A stretch of 64,000 nucleotides of DNA, taken from Leptospira selangorensis. Its GTDB lineage: Bacteria; Spirochaetota; Leptospiria; Leptospirales; Leptospiraceae. Under the pieces are notes generated by a model. It was not told where the DNA came from. It did not search any database and worked only from the letters and a program-made list of their open reading frames with translations. The position numbers were made by a program, and so were the translations under genes. Below, piece by piece: positions 59,666 through 64,000 of this stretch; within the stretch, counting starts at the first letter, position 1, and each line of letters starts with the position of its first letter. The stretch spans positions 62,001-126,000 of the forward strand of contig NZ_RQES01000018.1 in NCBI RefSeq assembly GCF_004769405.1, read 5' to 3'.

Positions 59666-59717
59666 GATCGGCAGCGCGGTAGAAATTCCTTGGTCAGTGC
59701 GCTGCCGGTCTTCTCTT
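59666..59717 (+). terminator. Strong hairpin with U-rich tail, possibly terminating a small RNA
   Basis: GATCGGCAGCGC (59666-59677) pairs with GCGCTGCCGGTC (59699-59710), 12 pairs with one wobble and a 21-base loop, followed by TTCTCTTTTA. It is 220 bases after the hydrolase stop. It could end that transcript or a separate short RNA; a second small hairpin GTTCC/GGAAC sits at about 59623. Confidence 0.6.
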
Positions 59718-60356
59718 TTAAGAATTCATTCCTTTCCAAAGCCAATCGAAGGATTCCGAAAGTGTTTGGTCGAGCTCTCCTTCTAAAAGCCAAAGATTTT
59801 TGTTCAAAAATGCTTCCTTCACTTCTTTGGGCGGGTTATGATGTTGCCAAAGCATTAGGCCTAAAAAGTAAAAACGTAATATAAATTTTCTGGCGTTTAC
59901 GATTGTAAGTCCGGTTTCTCTGGAAAGCCAGATCCTCGCTAGTTCGTCCATTCCATCCGAAGTATTCTTTTTGAATTCGTACAAAAAGTCTTGGTCCACA
60001 TTACTTTCTAAAATTCCGGGAATGATCAATCCTACAAACATGAAAATTTCGTTCTGTGAAAACTGATGAATGATCTTTTCTTTTAGCTTGGCTAAAGAAT
60101 ATTCAGGACCTTGCAATAGTTCGCCCATTTCCTTAAAAAAGGATTCAGTTTCTTGCAAATGAAGTGTGAGAAAAATTTCTTCCCTGGTCTTGAAATAAAA
60201 ATAGATCACACCCTTGGTGACTCCTGCGGCTTCCGCGATCTCCTGGGTGCTAGGTAGAGGATGTTTTTGTTTTACCAGAAGTTCCCGCAAGGCAGCCACG
60301 ATGGACTGCTTGCGTATTTCCTTTTCTTCCGGCCTTCTGGCTCTTTTTTTATCCAC
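59718..60356 (-). CDS. TetR family transcriptional regulator
   Basis: This is about 212 residues from a GTG at 60356; a TTG at 60395 would place the start inside the reductase gene. It has an N-terminal HTH ('KQSIVAALRELLVKQKHPLPSTQEIAEAAGVTKGVIYFYFKTREEIFLTLHLQE') and a helical ligand-binding domain. It follows the reductase gene after ten bases and probably represses that operon, perhaps through the inverted repeat at 61397. The ligand is unknown. Confidence 0.88.
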   Translation of the reverse strand: MDKKRARRPEEKEIRKQSIVAALRELLVKQKHPLPSTQEIAEAAGVTKGVIYFYFKTREEIFLTLHLQETESFFKEMGELLQGPEYSLAKLKEKIIHQFSQNEIFMFVGLIIPGILESNVDQDFLYEFKKNTSDGMDELARIWLSRETGLTIVNARKFILRFYFLGLMLWQHHNPPKEVKEAFLNKNLWLLEGELDQTLSESFDWLWKGMNS

Positions 60357-60366
60357 TCTCAGGAAA

Positions 60367-61368
60367 CTATACGGCAGCGGACAACATCCAGTCAACCGTC
60401 TCTTGGAGTGATTTTTTGACAGGCATAGGTTTCCATTGGAATTCTTTCGACAGTCGATCCGAATTGTATTCTTGTTTTCTTTGCAGATAATCTTGTACTA
60501 TCTCGAAATTGATCTGTCTGTCTAAACCTGTGACTGCATGTTTGAAGGCATCCAGGTAAGGCATGACTCGAACGATAAAGGAAGGGAGTTCCTTTCCGGT
60601 TGTTTTTGCCTTAGGATGGATCTCTTTGACTAGTTTACAAACTTGAGAAACGGAAAGAGTTTCCCCGGTTGCAATATATCTTCCTTGTGCAGAAGGATTT
60701 TCATAAGCCATGATATGTGCCATCGCAACATCTCTGACATCCACGTAAGAAAAAGTCATCTTAGGTGCGAATGGAAGTTGCCCTTTTAAAATGTCCTGTA
60801 TCAACTTTAAGGAAGAAGTAGGTTGGGTGAACTGTGGTCCTAAGATAGTTCCAGGAAGAACAGTCACTAGATTCAAACCTAATTTTTTAGAAATCTCCCA
60901 AGCCAATTTTTCGGATTGGGTTTTGGAAATCGCATAAGGTTCTTTTGCGGAATCATTCCATGTGGATTCGTTCAGAGGAGATTCTCCTTCCGCAATTGTT
61001 CCCACAGCAGCGATACTGGATGTGTATACTACCTTTTTGATCCCAGCCTTATGTGCTTCTTCCAAAACGTTTCTGGTCCCGTTTATATTCGGTTCCACAA
61101 CTTCTTTTTGAGGATCTTTGGCGGTTAGATTGAAGGCCGCCGCCACTTGGAAGAGGCCATCCTGTCCTTGGAGCGCTTTACGAAGAGATTCTCTATCACC
61201 CAAATCGGCGGAGACTAACTTCACTCCTAACTTTTTAAGGTTAGCAGTTTTTTTAGAGTCGTTTGCATCTCTAACCGCAGCTGTTACCTCATAACCCCTT
61301 TCCTGAAGAAGTTTTACTAAAGAAAAACCCAGGTGCCCGCTCGCACCGGTTACCAATACTTTTTGCAT
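60367..61368 (-). CDS. NAD(P)-dependent epimerase/reductase (extended SDR)
   Basis: This 333-residue Rossmann enzyme has the nucleotide site 'VLVTGASGHLGFSLVKLLQERG' and a catalytic Tyr-Lys in 'EPYAISKTQSEKLAWEI'. It fits the dihydroflavonol-4-reductase/HpnA-like branch of extended SDRs ('VYTSSIAAVGTI', 'LVTVLPGTILGPQF', 'FSYVDVRDVAMAHI'). It should reduce or isomerise a small carbonyl compound; the substrate is unknown. It is encoded with a TetR regulator, as is common for inducible reductases. Confidence 0.9.
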   Translation of the reverse strand: MQKVLVTGASGHLGFSLVKLLQERGYEVTAAVRDANDSKKTANLKKLGVKLVSADLGDRESLRKALQGQDGLFQVAAAFNLTAKDPQKEVVEPNINGTRNVLEEAHKAGIKKVVYTSSIAAVGTIAEGESPLNESTWNDSAKEPYAISKTQSEKLAWEISKKLGLNLVTVLPGTILGPQFTQPTSSLKLIQDILKGQLPFAPKMTFSYVDVRDVAMAHIMAYENPSAQGRYIATGETLSVSQVCKLVKEIHPKAKTTGKELPSFIVRVMPYLDAFKHAVTGLDRQINFEIVQDYLQRKQEYNSDRLSKEFQWKPMPVKKSLQETVDWMLSAAV

Positions 61369-61396
61369 GAGTTCCTACCTCATTAATTAATATACC

Positions 61397-61428
61397 ATTG
61401 GACTATAAATAATATGCCAATAGTCAAT
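61397..61428 (-). promoter_or_regulatory. Candidate operator/promoter of the reductase-tetR operon
   Basis: ATTGGACTAT (61397-61406) and the complement of 61420-61428 (ATTGACTAT) form an inverted repeat differing by one inserted G, 29 bases upstream of the reductase start. It overlaps TTGACT and TTGGCA hexamers on the minus strand that could be -35 elements. A TetR site here is inference. Confidence 0.5.
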
Positions 61429-61694
61429 TATTTTTTATAAAAAGACCGCCGGACTGAAAATTTCAGGAAAAATTTAATACTGTCAATTTGGCGTATTTTT
61501 GGACTAATGGAAAATCGTTCTATTCGGAAGTTTTTCTCATTTCGTTTAACAATTAAAAATGATCACCCAAATAGGAGAAGTATTCTGAATGATATTCTTT
61601 CTTGTCAGCCGACTTCCTTTAAAAAATATGTCTTAACTCCGACGCCATTCGCCAAGGAGAGTAACGTGTTAGTTGGAAGGTTGAATCACTTCTC
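61429..61694. other. Intergenic region before the beta-barrel gene
   Basis: It is A+T-rich. A 63-codon plus-strand frame (61507-61698) overlaps the barrel gene start but has no ribosome site or recognisable feature, so I do not call it. The barrel gene promoter should lie here. Confidence 0.35.
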
Positions 61695-62708
61695 GTGAAA
61701 TTGATTTATTTTATTACAATATTATTACTTACTACATCTTTATTTTCTCAGGAATCTCCTACGAATCCCGTAAATACGAATCCTTCGGTCCAAGGATCTG
61801 AAAATACTAATCAGGTTCCAGAACCGAACAAAACTCCATCTTCTTCTAAAAAAATTTCAGAGCTGGGCTTCAGGATCATGAAATCAGAATATGATCCGTA
61901 CATATACCAATCGAACGCAAATATTGCACAACAACAGGTAAATCGAGATTTTAATCTGACTGGAAACATTAGGACTATTTATCCTCTGTATTTCAAATTT
62001 ATAGATGAAGAAAAAAAGTATGGGGTAGAGTTCTTATTTTCCCAAAATGCTCTCACAAAGGCTCACTATTATTATATTTATGGGAATGATGCCGGTTATG
62101 GTTTTAGAAGAAGAGATGTCTCTGATTTAGAAAGAAACGATTACAAGTTAAACTATTTGTCTTATGCTCTGACTCCGTTCGGAGAAAAATTATATTTCGG
62201 AGCCGGATTAAGAAAGATAGATACTAATATGTGGTCCGGAAGTTTATCCGGAATTGGCTCGGAAAAAATCCATACATTAGGTCCTCAGGTTGCGATCAAA
62301 AGTAATTTACGTTTATATGATTCTCTTTATTTGAATTTGAGTTTGGAATTTTATTATACGGAAGGGCGTAGGAGCCTTAGCTGGCAAGGTTATGATACGT
62401 TCTTAGAATGGACAGGATCAAGTTTTGAGGAATTCGCTTTTTTATATAAAGAATACTCTCATCATAATACTATGGGAGTGTTTAGGGGTTCCGAACTTGA
62501 TATTTCCTTTTCTTATATCTTTTTTGAAAAATATAAATTGTACTTCGGCTATAACTATAATAGGTCTAATTTTTCATATAAAAATTATTCGGATCAGTAC
62601 GTTACTTATTATCAATTTACGGATGCGATTAATATTTATCCCCAGACTCCTGATTCGGGAAGGGAGAAGATCCGGGGATATTATTTCGGGATTTCTGCAG
62701 TTTTTTAG
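61695..62708 (+). CDS. Predicted outer membrane beta-barrel protein
   Basis: This is 337 residues from a GTG start giving a signal peptide (KLIYFITILLLTTSLFSQE). A Pro/Ser/Thr/Asn-rich linker follows (about 20-55), then many aromatic amphipathic strands ('KLNYLSYALTPFGEKLYFGAGLRKID', 'SLYLNLSLEFYYTEGRRSLSW', 'ELDISFSYIFFEKYKLYFGYNYNRSNF'). It ends in Phe (GYYFGISAVF), as expected for BAM recognition. The function is unknown. Its stop overlaps the converging AraC gene by four bases. Confidence 0.78.
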   Translation: MKLIYFITILLLTTSLFSQESPTNPVNTNPSVQGSENTNQVPEPNKTPSSSKKISELGFRIMKSEYDPYIYQSNANIAQQQVNRDFNLTGNIRTIYPLYFKFIDEEKKYGVEFLFSQNALTKAHYYYIYGNDAGYGFRRRDVSDLERNDYKLNYLSYALTPFGEKLYFGAGLRKIDTNMWSGSLSGIGSEKIHTLGPQVAIKSNLRLYDSLYLNLSLEFYYTEGRRSLSWQGYDTFLEWTGSSFEEFAFLYKEYSHHNTMGVFRGSELDISFSYIFFEKYKLYFGYNYNRSNFSYKNYSDQYVTYYQFTDAINIYPQTPDSGREKIRGYYFGISAVF

Positions 62709-63808
62709 GACTTGTTTGGATTCCCTTTCTGTTTTCTATACAGAGCAGGCGACATTCCAATAAACTTTACAAACTGAGAATGAAAGGTGGATTTAGAATT
62801 AAAACCCACTGCGAATGCGATATCTAAAACCGAACTATCGGATTCTTCCACCAAACGTTTGCAGGCTTCTTGTACTCTATACCGATTGATTAGTTCGTAA
62901 AAATTCATTTTGTGAACTTCGTTTAAGTATCTGGAAGTTTGGTGCAAATTTAATCCAAGTTCGGCCGCTAGGTCCACAAGTCTCAATTCGCTATCTCTAT
63001 ATAAGTTTCTAGTTTCTAATAATTCCTTAAGTTTGGAATTTGCCACTTCTATTTCTTTGGAGAGAAGTGGGGTATTTTGGTATTTTGCACTTTGGATAAC
63101 TTCACTGATCTCATTAAAAAATCCAGGGTGCCTTTCTCTGACCAAGAAGAGTAGAAGCACCATTACGCAGATAAGGGAGGCCCCTAACTCGAACAAATAT
63201 TTGTTTTTTAGGAAATAGGCGGTTCCTATAAAACTATTTGCGAATACCGGTAGAAGTAGTAAGAACCATACCAGTTTTAACTCGTACATTTCATATCTTC
63301 TGCTAACTTTATGATAAAGATACAGGCAGAACAGTGAATAAATGGAGACCTGGATACTTGCGATAAAACTTCCCAAGTGAGCCCAATCTAACCTGAATTC
63401 TTTGGCTCCCTGTATTACCTGAGCTTTCAATTTCGAGCTATCTTGGGAAAAGAAAATACATTCAAAAACGGTGAATAAGATCACCGGTGAAAAATGTAGT
63501 CCATAGCGGATGAGTTTTTCTTTCGGGCTTTCTTCTTCTGTCGCTAAGAAGGAACGGATATAGGTGTAGATCAGCGGCCCTACGGATAATACGCTTGTGT
63601 GTAAGAATATAAATAGATAAGGAAATTCTAATAGATCATCCTGTAGATACCAGGAGTATCTGAGTAGGATCGTCCCAGTTAGGATCATTATAAGCACCAA
63701 GATCCGATTCCCGGAACCTGGACGGATAATTTCCAGATAGGCGTATATAAATGCGGCTCCGGCCCCAAATTGCAGGAATTTCAGTAAAAATATATGTAGG
63801 TATTCCAT
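62705..63808 (-). CDS. AraC-family regulator with N-terminal membrane domain
   Basis: This is 367 residues from the ATG at 63808 (MEYLHIFLLKF), preferred because the longer frame from 63886 adds a charged, unconserved leader. Seven to eight transmembrane helices occupy about 1-225. The AraC DNA-binding domain follows at about 265-360: 'LRLVDLAAELGLNLHQTSRYLNEVHKMNFYELINRYRVQEACKRL' and 'SVLDIAFAVGFNSKSTFHSQFVKFIGMSPALYRK'. A membrane-bound AraC regulator could sense a lipid or membrane signal; nothing in the sequence identifies it. Confidence 0.9.
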   Translation of the reverse strand: MEYLHIFLLKFLQFGAGAAFIYAYLEIIRPGSGNRILVLIMILTGTILLRYSWYLQDDLLEFPYLFIFLHTSVLSVGPLIYTYIRSFLATEEESPKEKLIRYGLHFSPVILFTVFECIFFSQDSSKLKAQVIQGAKEFRLDWAHLGSFIASIQVSIYSLFCLYLYHKVSRRYEMYELKLVWFLLLLPVFANSFIGTAYFLKNKYLFELGASLICVMVLLLFLVRERHPGFFNEISEVIQSAKYQNTPLLSKEIEVANSKLKELLETRNLYRDSELRLVDLAAELGLNLHQTSRYLNEVHKMNFYELINRYRVQEACKRLVEESDSSVLDIAFAVGFNSKSTFHSQFVKFIGMSPALYRKQKGNPNKS

Positions 63809-63968
63809 AGATGGCTTTTTGAGCCGGATGCTATTTGATTCTCCTGCCGACATTCTGCAACTCGCTTTCGCGTCAAAAAGCGGCACAACAAGTCCGATCC
63901 GATAAGTTCGGCTATCCGAACCTATGGAGGCGGTCGATGACTATTCGAATATCTGTTAAGATTGGCCC

Positions 63969-64000
63969 ATGAATTCGGAAACATATCCATTAGCAGTACT
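63969..64000 (+). CDS. Possible start of a gene cut by the window edge
   Basis: An ATG at 63969 opens ten codons (MNSETYPLAV) to the right edge. It is divergent from the AraC gene with about 160 bases between them, a plausible gene start, but the ribosome site is weak and too little is visible to call a product. Confidence 0.25.
   Translation, partial: MNSETYPLAV

Noticed and set aside
61507..61698. 63-codon plus-strand frame before the barrel gene
   Set aside because: No ribosome site or similarity, and it overlaps the start of the barrel gene.

Overview
The window looks like a chromosomal segment of Leptospira (a spirochaete). The reasons are: many lipoproteins with loose spirochaetal lipoboxes (LLGC, LISC, NFCE, LLYC, FVSC); a diderm gene set (lpxI, lpxB, TolC-like and TonB-dependent outer-membrane proteins); diaminopimelate synthesis through dapL; a TPR lipoprotein next to a Rep/PcrA-type helicase; and moderately low G+C, roughly 40% by eye. 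Alkane monooxygenase and several accessory surface genes suggest an environmental or intermediate-clade species, but I cannot name it. I see no rRNA, tRNA, CRISPR array, insertion sequence or prophage.

Layout. 1-7446 (minus) is the most unusual block. A 1442-residue lipoprotein carries a region resembling the pore-forming core of anthrax protective antigen and ends in a repeated, propeller-like domain. It is followed 24 bases later by a lipoprotein with an SpvB/TcaC-type N-terminus and six FG-GAP repeats that runs off the left edge. 7849-13862 (minus) encodes a TonB-dependent receptor, two lipoproteins and a small membrane protein. 14011-15702 is an EAL phosphodiesterase with a damaged GGDEF site. 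16163-17284 is alkB. 17371-21748 (minus) is Nudix hydrolase, MFS exporter and aminopeptidase N. 21912-27287 (plus) is a helicase, a TPR lipoprotein and an AsmA-like protein. 27277-34788 (minus) reads as one seven-gene run: sucC, sucD, TolC-like, SH3 protein, FmdB-like zinc ribbon, lpxI, lpxB.

35243-47663 is a mosaic: a rhodanese-like lipoprotein, DoxX, a DUF819 permease, a retropepsin-like protease, ruvA with an outer-membrane protein, a metallo-beta-lactamase-fold lipoprotein, a desaturase with an RND transporter, and a nucleotidyltransferase with a small partner. 47768-50295 is pyrB, a DUF2203 gene and dapL. 50372-56302 holds a pair of envelope proteins, a PAS/Fis regulator, rho, rpmE and a NifU-like/pentapeptide-repeat fusion. 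56402-64000 holds a WG-repeat protein, a lipase-like lipoprotein, a reductase-tetR pair, a beta-barrel protein and a membrane-bound AraC regulator.

Intergenic DNA carries several small repeated palindromic or hairpin-rich elements (near 15916, 34878, 34931, 38777, 39457, 39721, 46909, 46942 and 55152) and strong intrinsic terminators after many genes. The best candidate for an undescribed system is the left-hand pair: a lipid-anchored binary-toxin-B-like pore protein co-encoded with an SpvB-headed lipoprotein.
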